Shown here one piece after another: positions 17,428 through 25,107 of a DNA stretch of 64,000 bases. The notes beneath the pieces were generated by a model, which worked only from the letters and a program-made list of their open reading frames with translations, made no database searches and had not been told where the DNA came from. This DNA is from Acidisoma silvae. GTDB taxonomy: Bacteria; Pseudomonadota; Alphaproteobacteria; Acetobacterales; Acetobacteraceae. Numbering within the stretch: the first letter of the stretch is position 1; the number at the start of each line of letters is the position of its first letter. The stretch is taken from positions 434,001 through 498,000 of the forward strand of contig NZ_JAESVB010000003.1 in assembly GCF_020618775.1 (NCBI RefSeq), given 5' to 3'. The translations under genes were made by a program, and so were the position numbers.

Positions 17428-18538
17428 CCAGCCTTCACCCTCTGTCGCGCGCCTGCTCGATTGGTATGCGCGTCATCGCCGCAGCTTGCCCTGGCGGGCG
17501 GAGCCTGGCGAGACCGCCGATCCTTATCGGGTTTGGCTCTCCGAGGTCATGCTACAACAGACGACGGTGACTGCCGTCATTCCCTATTATGAACGTTTCC
17601 TTAGCCTGTTCCCGACCGTAAGGAATTTGGCGGAAGCGCCGGATGATGCCGTGATGGCGGCCTGGGCAGGGCTTGGCTATTACGCCCGTGCCCGCAATCT
17701 CCTCGCCTGCGCCCGCCGCGTGGTGGAACTGGGCGGCGAATTTCCTGCCGATCTAGACGGGCTTCGGGATTTGCCCGGCATCGGGGAGTACACGGCCGCT
17801 GCCGTGGGGGCCATCGCCTTCGGCCTGCCCGCCGTGCCGGTGGACGGCAATGTCGAGCGGGTCATGAGCCGCGTCTGGGCGATCGAAACGCCGCTGCCAC
17901 AATCCAAGCCGCTTATTAAGGAACGGGCGGCTGCGCTGATGGAGCAGAAGGCCGCGCGGGCTGCGCCGTCCGACACGGCGCAGGCGCTGTTCGATCTCGG
18001 CGCCACGCTATGCGCGTCAACCTCGCCGGCCTGCGGGCTTTGCCCCTGGCAGCCGCAATGCGAGGGGCATCGTAAAGGCATCGCCGCCAGCCTGCCGCGC
18101 AAGACACCAAAGGCCGCGCGCCCGCGCCGCCATGGCGCGCATTTCCATCTGTCGGATGCCGAAGGCCGTGTGCTGCTGCGCCGCCGCCCGGCCAAAGGGC
18201 TGCTGGGCGGCATGGCGGAAATCCCAGGCACCGATTGGCGCGCGGAAGAATGGACCCGCCAGGACGCCTTGGCCCAGGCGCCGGTAACGCAGGCGCATTG
18301 GGTTAAGCTCGGTTCCGTGCGTCATGTCTTCACGCATTTCGAATTGCTGTTGGATGTCTATGGCGCGTCGCTTGTGACAATCCCCGAAGGCGCGATCGGG
18401 CAAGGTTTTCTGTGTCCGGCCGCCGATCTTGACGCGCAAGCCTTGCCGAGCCTGATGGCCAAATGCCTTGTCTTGGGCCAAAAGACGCTCAAGCAGGGCA
18501 GCCCTGCCGCCGATTATCCTGCCGATCTTCTCGTTTAG
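17399..18538 (+). CDS. mutY: Adenine DNA glycosylase MutY
   Basis: Removes adenine mispaired with 8-oxoguanine. [20 protein letters not shown] and [14 protein letters not shown] form the helical core, [17 protein letters not shown] the helix-hairpin-helix, and [11 protein letters not shown] carries the catalytic Asp. The Fe-S loop C-x6-C-x2-C-x5-C is [17 protein letters not shown]. The C-terminal Nudix-like domain ([33 protein letters not shown]) reads 8-oxoG. The start is uncertain: GTG 17399 gives ~379 residues and overlaps dciA, and the fold itself begins near [13 protein letters not shown]. The TAG stop at 18536-18538 runs into the AGGAG site of the next gene. Confidence 0.95.
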   Translation: MPPFRSSKAIQPSPSVARLLDWYARHRRSLPWRAEPGETADPYRVWLSEVMLQQTTVTAVIPYYERFLSLFPTVRNLAEAPDDAVMAAWAGLGYYARARNLLACARRVVELGGEFPADLDGLRDLPGIGEYTAAAVGAIAFGLPAVPVDGNVERVMSRVWAIETPLPQSKPLIKERAAALMEQKAARAAPSDTAQALFDLGATLCASTSPACGLCPWQPQCEGHRKGIAASLPRKTPKAARPRRHGAHFHLSDAEGRVLLRRRPAKGLLGGMAEIPGTDWRAEEWTRQDALAQAPVTQAHWVKLGSVRHVFTHFELLLDVYGASLVTIPEGAIGQGFLCPAADLDAQALPSLMAKCLVLGQKTLKQGSPAADYPADLLV

Positions 18539-18549
18539 GAGCTTACCCC

Positions 18550-19659
18550 ATGAAGACCCGTGCCGCCGTCGCCCGCGCCAAGACGCAGCCTTTGAGCATC
18601 GAGACCGTCGACCTGGAAGGCCCGCGCGCCGGCGAAGTGCTGGTTGAGATCAAGGCAACCGGCATCTGCCATACGGACGAATTCACGCTCTCCGGTGCCG
18701 ACCCGGAAGGTATTTTTCCGTCGATCCTCGGCCATGAAGGTGCCGGCGTCGTGGTCGATGTCGGCCCCGGCGTCACCAGCCTGAAGAAGGGCGATCACGT
18801 CATTCCGCTCTACACGCCGGAATGCCGCCAGTGCGAATATTGCCTCAGCCGCAAGACTAATCTTTGCGTCGCCATCCGCTCGACCCAGGGCCAGGGCCTG
18901 ATGCCCGACGGCACGGCCCGCTTCTCCTGCGACGGCGAGCCGATCTACCACTATATGGGCACTTCGACCTTTTCGAACTTCACGGTCCTGCCTGAAATCG
19001 CGCTGGCCAAAATCCGCGAGGACGCGCCTTTCGAGAAGGTCTGCTACATCGGTTGCGGCGTCACCACCGGCATCGGCGCCGTCATCAATACCGCCAAGGT
19101 CGAGCCGGGTGCGAAGGTCGTCGTCTTCGGCCTGGGCGGCATCGGCCTGAACGTGGTGCAGGGTGCGCGGCTGGCGGGTGCCGAGATGATCGTGGGCGTC
19201 GACCTCAACCCAGGCCGCGTGCCGATGGCCGAGAAATTCGGCATGACGCATTACGTCAACCCGAGCGAGGTCGAGGGCGATCTGGTGCCTTATCTGGTCA
19301 ATCTGACCAAGGGCGGGGCCGATTACACCTTCGAATGCATCGGCAATGTGAAGGTGATGCGCCAGGCGCTGGAATGCGCCCATCGCGGCTGGGGCAAGTC
19401 CGTCATCATCGGCGTGGCGCCGGCTGGCGCCGAGATCAGCACGCGGCCCTTCCAGCTGGTCACTGGCCGCCAGTGGCTGGGCACCGCCTTCGGCGGCGCG
19501 CGGGGCCGCACCGACGTGCCGCGCATCGTCGATTGGTACATGGACGGCAAGATCAATATCGATGATCTCATCACCCATGTTCTGCCCTTCGAGAAGATCA
19601 ACGACGGCTTCGATCTGATGAAGCGTGGCGAGTCGATCCGGACCGTTGTGACCTATTAA
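18550..19659 (+). CDS. frmA: S-(hydroxymethyl)glutathione dehydrogenase (class III alcohol dehydrogenase)
   Basis: A 369-residue enzyme of exact class III length. It oxidises S-hydroxymethylglutathione, formed from formaldehyde and glutathione, with NAD. Catalytic zinc ligands are Cys40 (GICHTDE) and His62 (GHEGAG), plus a C-terminal-half Cys in [11 protein letters not shown]. The structural zinc cysteines are 92, 95, 98 and 106. [19 protein letters not shown] binds NAD, and [13 protein letters not shown] is typical of the class. AGGAG at 18537-18541 gives a clear start at ATG 18550, within 11 bases of mutY. S-formylglutathione hydrolase is not adjacent. gshA in this window makes the cofactor. 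Confidence 0.95.
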   Translation: MKTRAAVARAKTQPLSIETVDLEGPRAGEVLVEIKATGICHTDEFTLSGADPEGIFPSILGHEGAGVVVDVGPGVTSLKKGDHVIPLYTPECRQCEYCLSRKTNLCVAIRSTQGQGLMPDGTARFSCDGEPIYHYMGTSTFSNFTVLPEIALAKIREDAPFEKVCYIGCGVTTGIGAVINTAKVEPGAKVVVFGLGGIGLNVVQGARLAGAEMIVGVDLNPGRVPMAEKFGMTHYVNPSEVEGDLVPYLVNLTKGGADYTFECIGNVKVMRQALECAHRGWGKSVIIGVAPAGAEISTRPFQLVTGRQWLGTAFGGARGRTDVPRIVDWYMDGKINIDDLITHVLPFEKINDGFDLMKRGESIRTVVTY

Positions 19660-19671
19660 GGTCCGACGTAA

Positions 19672-19700
19672 CGCTCAGGCTGCTTCCGGCGGCCTGAGCG
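19672..19700. terminator. Terminator-like hairpin between frmA and the TA pair
   Basis: A 9-bp perfect inverted repeat CGCTCAGGC / GCCTGAGCG with an 11-base loop lies between convergent genes and overlaps the last codons of the antitoxin. It lacks a good T tract on either side, so termination is plausible but not certain. Confidence 0.4.
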
Positions 19701-20046
19701 ATTTGCCCAGCGTGAATTCCACATGCACGGCGTCATAGGGAAAAACGACGCCTGCCGCCGTGCGGTCGATCACGCCGGCCAGAACCAAAGCCGTAACGTC
19801 CCCATGCACGGCTTTGACGTCGCGGCCGACCCGGCGCGCGACTTCGCGGATGGATAAGACGCCCGCACCGGTCATGGCTTGCAGGATTTCCCAGCGCTTC
19901 GTGGTCAGGGTCTGCCAAAGCAGTTCGACCGTCGGGAAGGAGATATGGGCGCCCTGATTCTCTCCGGCGAAAGCCGCAGCCAGACGCTGGTTCACGGCGT
20001 CTCGCGATGAGACGGAGAGGGTGACGCTCTTCAGCTTGCTATCCAC
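19675..20046 (-). CDS. TumA-like HTH antitoxin (HVO_A0114 type)
   Basis: A ~123-residue protein with a winged-helix DNA-binding domain: LLWQTLTTKRWEILQAMTGAG, LSIREVARRVGRDVKAVHGDVTALVLAGVI, then DRTAAGVVFPYDAVHVEFTL as the wing. Such HVO_A0114-type regulators pair with TumE/DUF6516 proteins as antitoxins. The GTG at 20046 overlaps the upstream toxin gene by 16 bases; a longer reading to 20064 is possible. Toxin-first order with overlap suggests translational coupling. It probably represses its own promoter. The assignment rests on the HTH and the pairing. Confidence 0.7.
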   Translation of the reverse strand: MDSKLKSVTLSVSSRDAVNQRLAAAFAGENQGAHISFPTVELLWQTLTTKRWEILQAMTGAGVLSIREVARRVGRDVKAVHGDVTALVLAGVIDRTAAGVVFPYDAVHVEFTLGKSLRPPEAA

Positions 20047-20315
20047 TGGTCTACATCCCGCCAAAAATCATCAATGAGCTTTTCCGGGGACATGAAATCA
20101 TAGGGTATTTCGACGTCGCCGAAATGCTTGTGGTCGCCTTTTCCCGCTTCATTGTCGTAACGCAGCACACAGACGCCGCTGACGATCAGCGCGAGTGAGT
20201 ATTTGTAGCGATGATCTGACCCGCGAACGGAATTCGGCACCGCCCAGACACGCAAAGCGACGAAAGCGTCATCCTGTAGCTGCTGCCGCTCGTTTAGGAG
20301 AAGCCGGGCCTTCAT
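20031..20315 (-). CDS. TumE-like (DUF6516) toxin
   Basis: A 94-residue protein: RLLLNERQQLQDDAFVALRVWAVP, then SDHRYKYSLALIVSGVCVLRYDNEAGKGDHKHFGD, and YDFMSPEKLIDDFWRDVDQW. The pattern H/YKYSLA...VLRYDNE.GKGDH.H matches the TumE/DUF6516 family, placed among toxin components beside HTH antitoxins. The conserved Asp/Glu, Lys, Asp-His cluster in its middle would be the active site if it is an enzyme. The ATG at 20315 has GGAG about 12 bases upstream. Activity is not known here. Confidence 0.7.
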   Translation of the reverse strand: MKARLLLNERQQLQDDAFVALRVWAVPNSVRGSDHRYKYSLALIVSGVCVLRYDNEAGKGDHKHFGDVEIPYDFMSPEKLIDDFWRDVDQWIAS

Positions 20316-20320
20316 GTTGG

Positions 20321-20349
20321 GATTTACTCCAACGACAAGGTGATGTCAA
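20321..20349 (-). promoter_or_regulatory. Candidate promoter and operator of the TA pair
   Basis: On the minus strand a perfect -35 TTGACA (complement of 20344-20349) is followed after 17 bases by TAAATC (complement of 20321-20326). The -10 is weak and would start transcripts almost at the ATG. The inverted repeat GTTGG-N8-CCAAC (20316-20333) overlaps it and could bind the antitoxin, and TCCAAC recurs at 20354-20359. Confidence 0.35.
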
Positions 20350-20375
20350 TTTGTCCAACACTAGAGTTACGGCGT

Positions 20376-21521
20376 TCAACGCCCTCGGCTGCGGCGCAGG
20401 GCGGCGATAGTCTTGGCGGCCAGCCGCGCTTCGTGCCGGTCGGCTTCCTCGATATCCCTGGCGCTGGCGACCGGCGTGCCGCTCGAAAATTCCTCGGCCA
20501 GAATGAAGCCGACGCCGAGCAATACTGGGCCAAGGAAGACACCCAGGATGCCGAAGGCCAAGGCCCCGCCCAGCACGCCGAGAAGGGTCAGGATAAAGGG
20601 CAGATGCGCGCCGCGGGCGATGAACCAGGGGCGCACGAAACTATCGGCGATCGAGATGCCGATGCCGCAATAGGCGGCCAGGGCCAGGCCCGCGACGGTA
20701 TCGCCGGAACTCAGCAGCCAGATCGCCGCTGGCACCCAGATCAGCGCGCCGCCGCCTGGAACCAGGGAGAAGAAGGTGCCGCACAGGGCGAGCGGTGCTG
20801 CATTCGGTACGCCGCTGATCCAAAGGCCCAGGCTCAGCATGACCCCCTGCACAAGGGCGGTGCTGAGAATGCCGTAGACTGCCCCGCGCACGGTGGCACC
20901 GACAATGGCCAGCAGCCGGTCCGCCTGGGCGCCGATGATGCGGAACAGGATATTGCCGATATGGCGAGCAAGGGCCTCGCCATAGATGAAGAAAAAGAAG
21001 GCGATGAACAGCGCCAGGCCCATGCGGACCACGCCATCTGTCGCCACCACCAGAATATGCAGCCCTTCTTTCGCGGCCATGCCGAGATAGGGATGAATAG
21101 CGGCGAGCAGGCTTTCCAGGTCCGCCGACCAGTGGTTCCAGAGGTCGCTGACGGTCGAACCGAACAAGGGCAGACTGGCCACCCAGCCGGGCGCCGGCGG
21201 CAGGCCGAAGATCAGCACTTCATTGATCATGCGGCGGATATTGGCGGCATTCTGCAAGCCGCTCTGCGCGATCAGACCCAGCGGCAGCAGAATGACCAGG
21301 GCCGACATAACGATCATGGCGAGCGCGGCCATGGCCCGCGACAGGCGCAGGCGCACCCTTAGCCAGACGAAGATCGGCCAGGTCGTGAAGGTCAGGATCG
21401 CCGCCCAGGCAATGGCCGCGATGAAGGGTTGCAGCACGGCCAGACAGCCGGCGATCAGCGTGCCGAGCAGCACCCAGATGAGCAGTCTTTCGGTCAAGAT
21501 GCGCGCAATCCTCTGGGCCAA
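20376..21521 (-). CDS. AI-2E family (PerM-like) transporter
   Basis: A 381-residue inner-membrane protein with about eight hydrophobic spans: two near residues 14-53, one at 62-85, a cytoplasmic/periplasmic stretch ~90-150, then five in the C-terminal half (LFIAFFFFIYGEAL, GAVYGILSTALVQGVMLSLG, APLALCGTFFSLVPGGGALIWVPAAI, VAGLALAAY, ILTLLGVLGGALAFGILGVFLGPVLLGVGF). The PGGGALIWVP and GPVLLGV motifs are those of the family. Members include the AI-2 exporter TqsA, CdaA-linked proteins and Na+/H+ antiporters, so the substrate is unknown. It is divergent from the sulfurtransferase gene. Confidence 0.85.
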   Translation of the reverse strand: MAQRIARILTERLLIWVLLGTLIAGCLAVLQPFIAAIAWAAILTFTTWPIFVWLRVRLRLSRAMAALAMIVMSALVILLPLGLIAQSGLQNAANIRRMINEVLIFGLPPAPGWVASLPLFGSTVSDLWNHWSADLESLLAAIHPYLGMAAKEGLHILVVATDGVVRMGLALFIAFFFFIYGEALARHIGNILFRIIGAQADRLLAIVGATVRGAVYGILSTALVQGVMLSLGLWISGVPNAAPLALCGTFFSLVPGGGALIWVPAAIWLLSSGDTVAGLALAAYCGIGISIADSFVRPWFIARGAHLPFILTLLGVLGGALAFGILGVFLGPVLLGVGFILAEEFSSGTPVASARDIEEADRHEARLAAKTIAALRRSRGR

Positions 21522-21569
21522 GCGAGCGGGAGGCGTCTTGTTACAACAGATTGCGGCGAAACGTGAGAC

Positions 21570-21581
21570 GGTGACGTCACC
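21570..21581. promoter_or_regulatory. Perfect 12-bp palindrome in divergent spacer
   Basis: GGTGACGTCACC is a perfect palindrome between the divergent AI-2E transporter and sulfurtransferase genes, a natural place for a dimeric regulator. No regulator is encoded beside it. Confidence 0.3.
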
Positions 21582-21635
21582 TTGTCGGTGGACGCCGCTG
21601 GGTAGAGACTGCCTCGCCTAGCGATGGAGCCCGAT

Positions 21636-22487
21636 ATGACGCCGCTCGTGACGACGGACTGGCTGGCGGATCACCTCGACGATCCGAAGGTCATCATCTG
21701 CGACTGTTCCTTCTATCTGCCGAACGACCCGCGCAGCGCGGCAGGCTTGTTCGCCGAGGCCAGAATTCCGGGCAGCCGCTTCTTCGATATCGACGTCATC
21801 AAGGACGACGCGACCGACCTGCCGCACATGCTGCCGTCGCCGGAAGCCTTCGCGGCACATATGAGCCGCCTTGGCATTGCCAATGACGCGACCGTGGTCT
21901 TCTACGATCAGGTCGGGCTGTTTTCGGCGGCGCGCGGCTGGTGGATGATGCGCGTGTTCGGGCATGACCGCGCGGCGGTGCTGGACGGCGGGCTGCCTAA
22001 GTGGAAGGCCGAAGGGCGACCGCTCGAAATCAAAGCCCCCGCCGTGCCGCAGGCGGCGGCTTTTGTTCCGACGGCTCGGGCTGATCTGGTGCGCGATGTC
22101 ACGGCGATGAAGGCGATCGTAACGGAAGGTTCGGCGCTGATTCTGGACGCACGGCCGGCCGGGCGTTTCGCCGGCACGGCGCCGGAACCGCGCGCGGGCG
22201 TGCGCGGCGGCCATATGCCGGGCGCCCATAATATCCCCTTCAATCAATTGCTGGCGGCGGACGGCACCATGCTGCCGCCGGACCAGTTGCGCGCGCGCTT
22301 TGCGGCCGAGGGCGCGGGCGGCGACCGGCCGGTCGTGACAAGCTGCGGCACCGGCGTCACGGCGGCGGTGCTGACGCTGGGCCTCGCTGTCGCGGGCTTG
22401 CCCATAGGCGCGCTTTATGATGGCTCTTGGACGGAATGGGGCGGCCGCCCCGATACCGCAGTGGAAGTTGCAAGCGATGCCGGATGA
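21636..22487 (+). CDS. sseA: 3-mercaptopyruvate sulfurtransferase (tandem rhodanese)
   Basis: A ~283-residue protein with two rhodanese domains (about 1-140 and 155-283). The N-terminal copy is inactive. The C-terminal copy has the active-site loop SCGTGVTA with Cys237, and CG(S/T)GVT favours mercaptopyruvate over thiosulfate (CRKGV type) as donor. RIPGSRFFDID and GGHMPGAHNIPF are the CH2-type motifs. ATG 21636 is chosen because GGAG lies 6 bases upstream; another ATG is four codons earlier. It overlaps metC by 11 bases, linking sulfur transfer to cysteine/methionine metabolism. Confidence 0.88.
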   Translation: MTPLVTTDWLADHLDDPKVIICDCSFYLPNDPRSAAGLFAEARIPGSRFFDIDVIKDDATDLPHMLPSPEAFAAHMSRLGIANDATVVFYDQVGLFSAARGWWMMRVFGHDRAAVLDGGLPKWKAEGRPLEIKAPAVPQAAAFVPTARADLVRDVTAMKAIVTEGSALILDARPAGRFAGTAPEPRAGVRGGHMPGAHNIPFNQLLAADGTMLPPDQLRARFAAEGAGGDRPVVTSCGTGVTAAVLTLGLAVAGLPIGALYDGSWTEWGGRPDTAVEVASDAG

Positions 22488-23694
22488 CCGACTGGACGAG
22501 ACTTCAGAAACCGCACGTTTCGCGACGCGGCTGACGCAGGTGGGGCGCCCCGGCGCCCGCGCTCATGGTTTCGTCAATGCCGCCTTGGTTCGTGGCTCCA
22601 CCGTGCTGCATCCTGATCTGGCGCATCGCGCTGGCATGGAAAGTCAGCGCTATGCGCAGGCGCAGATCTACGGCACCCACGGCACGCCGACGCATTTCGC
22701 CCTGGAAAACGCGATTGCCGAGATCGAGGGTGGCACGCGCTGCCAGATCGTCTCCTCCGGCCTGTCGGCCATCACCACGCCGCTGCTCGCCTTCCTGAAG
22801 ACGGGCGAGCATGTGCTTGTGCCGGACAATGTCTATGGCCCGACGCGCCGCTTCTGCGACGGCATGCTGGCGGGGCTTGGCATCGCGACGACCTATTACG
22901 ATCCGATGATCACGGCCGAAGGGCTGGAAGGGCTGATGCGGCCCGGGACGAAGGTGCTGTTCCTGGAAAGCCCGGGCAGCCATACCTTCGAAGTGCAGGA
23001 CGTGCCGGCTTTGGCCGCCGTCGCCCATGCCCACGGCGCCAAGGTGATGATCGACAATACCTGGGGCATCCATTTCTTTCAGCCCTTCCAGCATGGCTGC
23101 GACGTCTCGATCCAGGCGGCGACGAAATATATCGGCGGCCATTCCGACATCATTCTGGGCGCCGTGACGGTCGCCAATGACGCCGACTGGAAGCGCCTGC
23201 GCGATGCCGCGACGGCGCTGGGCCAATATGCGAGCCCCGATGATTGCTGGCTGGCGCTGCGCGGCGTCCGCAGCCTGGGCGTGCGGCTGAAGCATCAAAT
23301 GGAGGCCGGGCTTGACGTGGCAAGCTGGCTGCAAACGCGCCCCGAGGTGCTGCGCGTGCTGCATCCGGCGCTGCCCGACAGCCCCGGTCACGCCTTCTGG
23401 AAGCGGGATTTCACCGGCGCCACCAGCCTCTTCGGCGTCGTGCTGAAGCCGCATCACGGCATCGATGCGGTCGGTGCCATGATCGACGGCATGACCCTGT
23501 TCGGCATCGGCGCATCCTGGGGCGGGTTCGAAAGCCTGATCCTGCCGACCTCGGGTACCATCAGCCGTTCCGCCGGCACCGGCCAGTTCGGTGGCGAGAT
23601 GATGCGGCTGCATATCGGCCTGGAAGACGTGGCCGATATCAAGGCTGACCTCGAACGCGGTTTCGCGAAGCTGCATGAGGCCACCGGTGGCTGA
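22477..23694 (+). CDS. metC: Cystathionine beta-lyase (trans-sulfuration PLP enzyme)
   Basis: A 405-residue Cys/Met-metabolism PLP enzyme. The PLP lysine is Lys217 in SIQAATKYIGGHSDIILG; TRCQIVSSGLSAIT, DNVYGPTRRFCDG, FLESPGSHTFEVQD and MIDNTWG are diagnostic, and YGTHGTPT contacts phosphate. The IGGHSD and GIGASWGGFESL features fit the MetC group rather than MetB or MetZ. It cleaves cystathionine to homocysteine, pyruvate and ammonia. The ATG at 22477 overlaps sseA. hisI starts inside its 3' end. Confidence 0.9.
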   Translation: MPDDRLDETSETARFATRLTQVGRPGARAHGFVNAALVRGSTVLHPDLAHRAGMESQRYAQAQIYGTHGTPTHFALENAIAEIEGGTRCQIVSSGLSAITTPLLAFLKTGEHVLVPDNVYGPTRRFCDGMLAGLGIATTYYDPMITAEGLEGLMRPGTKVLFLESPGSHTFEVQDVPALAAVAHAHGAKVMIDNTWGIHFFQPFQHGCDVSIQAATKYIGGHSDIILGAVTVANDADWKRLRDAATALGQYASPDDCWLALRGVRSLGVRLKHQMEAGLDVASWLQTRPEVLRVLHPALPDSPGHAFWKRDFTGATSLFGVVLKPHHGIDAVGAMIDGMTLFGIGASWGGFESLILPTSGTISRSAGTGQFGGEMMRLHIGLEDVADIKADLERGFAKLHEATGG

Positions 23695-24082
23695 CATCGC
23701 GGACGTCGTTTCCTTCAACGCCGACGGGCTGGTGGCCGCCATCGCGCAGCAGCACGATACCGGCGAAGTGCTGATGATGGCCTGGATGAATGCCGAGGCT
23801 CTGGCGGAAACGCTGAGCACCGGCCGCGTCTGCTATTACAGCCGCAGCCGGGGCAAGTTGTGGCGCAAGGGCGAAAGCTCGGGCCAGACCCAGGCGCTGA
23901 TCGACCTTCGCATCGACTGTGACGGCGACGCCCTGCTGCTGCTGGTCGATCAGAGCGGCGTCGCCTGCCATACCGGCCGCCGCTCCTGCTTTTATCGCGC
24001 GGCCCGGCCGGAAGGGCTGGTTGAGATCGCGGCGCCGGAAATTTCGCCGGACGCGCTCTACGGCCATACGCACAACCACTAG
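23675..24082 (+). CDS. hisI: Phosphoribosyl-AMP cyclohydrolase
   Basis: A 135-residue stand-alone HisI without the HisE domain, catalysing the third step of histidine synthesis. VLMMAWMNAEALAETLSTGRVCYYSRSRGKLWRKGESSG is the catalytic block; DCDGD binds magnesium, and zinc ligands include the Cys in RIDCDGD and the two in VACHTGRRSCFY. ATG 23675 overlaps metC by 20 bases; a GTG at 23687 with GAGG six bases before it is an equally good start. Other his genes are absent here. Confidence 0.93.
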   Translation: MRPPVADIADVVSFNADGLVAAIAQQHDTGEVLMMAWMNAEALAETLSTGRVCYYSRSRGKLWRKGESSGQTQALIDLRIDCDGDALLLLVDQSGVACHTGRRSCFYRAARPEGLVEIAAPEISPDALYGHTHNH

Positions 24083-24098
24083 ACCCGCAGAGACCGCC

Positions 24099-25106
24099 AT
24101 GCGCGCCGTTCGCTTTCACAAACCCGGTGACCTGCGTGTGGAGGAGATTCCGCTGCCAGCCGCGCCGGGGCCGGGGCAGGTTCTGCTCACCGTGAAAGCG
24201 GCCGGCATCTGTGGCTCGGACCTGCACAACTACCGCACGGGCATGTGGATCGCGCATCTGCCGGTGACCCCCGGCCACGAATTCGCGGGCGAGGTTCTGG
24301 CCGTGGGGGCTGGCGTTACCGGCCTCGAACCGGGTGACCTGGCGGTCGCGGATTCCCGTGTCACCTGCGGTGTCTGCGCCAATTGCCTGGCCGGGCGCGC
24401 CAATCTGTGCGGAAAACTCGGTTTCGTGGGCGAGGTCTGCGACGGCGGCTTTGCCGAACAGGTGGTGCTACCAGCCAGCGGCCTGCTGAAAGCCCCTGCC
24501 GGTTTGGCGCCCGAGATCGCGGCTATGGCTGAGCCGCTGGCCGTTGCGCTTCATGCCATGCGGCGGCTGGACCCGGCGCCCGGCGCGCCGATCCTGGTCA
24601 CGGGTGGCGGCACCATCGGCGGGCTGACGGCGCTATTGCTGGCCGAACACGGGTTCGGGCCGATCCTGCTGGCTGAGCGCAACGCGGCCCGCGCCAGCCT
24701 GTTGCGGGAGGTCGTCGGCGTGCAGCCGGTGCCGCTGGACCACGACGCGGTAAGGGATGCCTGCGGCGGGAATGGTCCGCGCTTCTGCCTGGACGCCACC
24801 GGCTCGCTGGACGTGCTGCGCTTCCTGCTGCGCGCCACCGCCCCCGGCGGGCGGCTTGCCATGGTTGGGATATTCCACGGCGAAGGCACGCTGGACCCGA
24901 ACCTGATCGTCGAGCGCGAACTCGATCTGCGCGGCTGCGCCGTCTATGCCGGCGAGCAGGCCGAGGCTTTGGCTCTGCTGCCGCGTCTGGCCGGCAAGCT
25001 TGCGCAACTGGCCGAAACGCCGATCGGCTTGGCCGAGGTGCCGGACGCGTATGAGCGGCTGATCAGCGGCGGCAGCGACCGGCTCAAGACGCTGATCGTG
25101 CCGTAA
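24099..25106 (+). CDS. Zinc-binding alcohol/polyol dehydrogenase (MDR family)
   Basis: A 335-residue medium-chain dehydrogenase. Catalytic zinc ligands are Cys38 (GICGSD), His60-Glu61 (GHEFAGEV); structural zinc cysteines are 90, 93, 96 and 104. The Rossmann segment is LVTGGGTIGGLTALLLAEHGFGPILLAE, with an acidic end favouring NAD. It resembles threonine/sorbitol/galactitol-type dehydrogenases, but the substrate cannot be fixed. It follows hisI by 16 bases and is the last gene of the sseA-metC-hisI run. It is convergent with the ABC-F gene. Confidence 0.82.
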   Translation: MRAVRFHKPGDLRVEEIPLPAAPGPGQVLLTVKAAGICGSDLHNYRTGMWIAHLPVTPGHEFAGEVLAVGAGVTGLEPGDLAVADSRVTCGVCANCLAGRANLCGKLGFVGEVCDGGFAEQVVLPASGLLKAPAGLAPEIAAMAEPLAVALHAMRRLDPAPGAPILVTGGGTIGGLTALLLAEHGFGPILLAERNAARASLLREVVGVQPVPLDHDAVRDACGGNGPRFCLDATGSLDVLRFLLRATAPGGRLAMVGIFHGEGTLDPNLIVERELDLRGCAVYAGEQAEALALLPRLAGKLAQLAETPIGLAEVPDAYERLISGGSDRLKTLIVP

Positions 25107-25107
25107 A

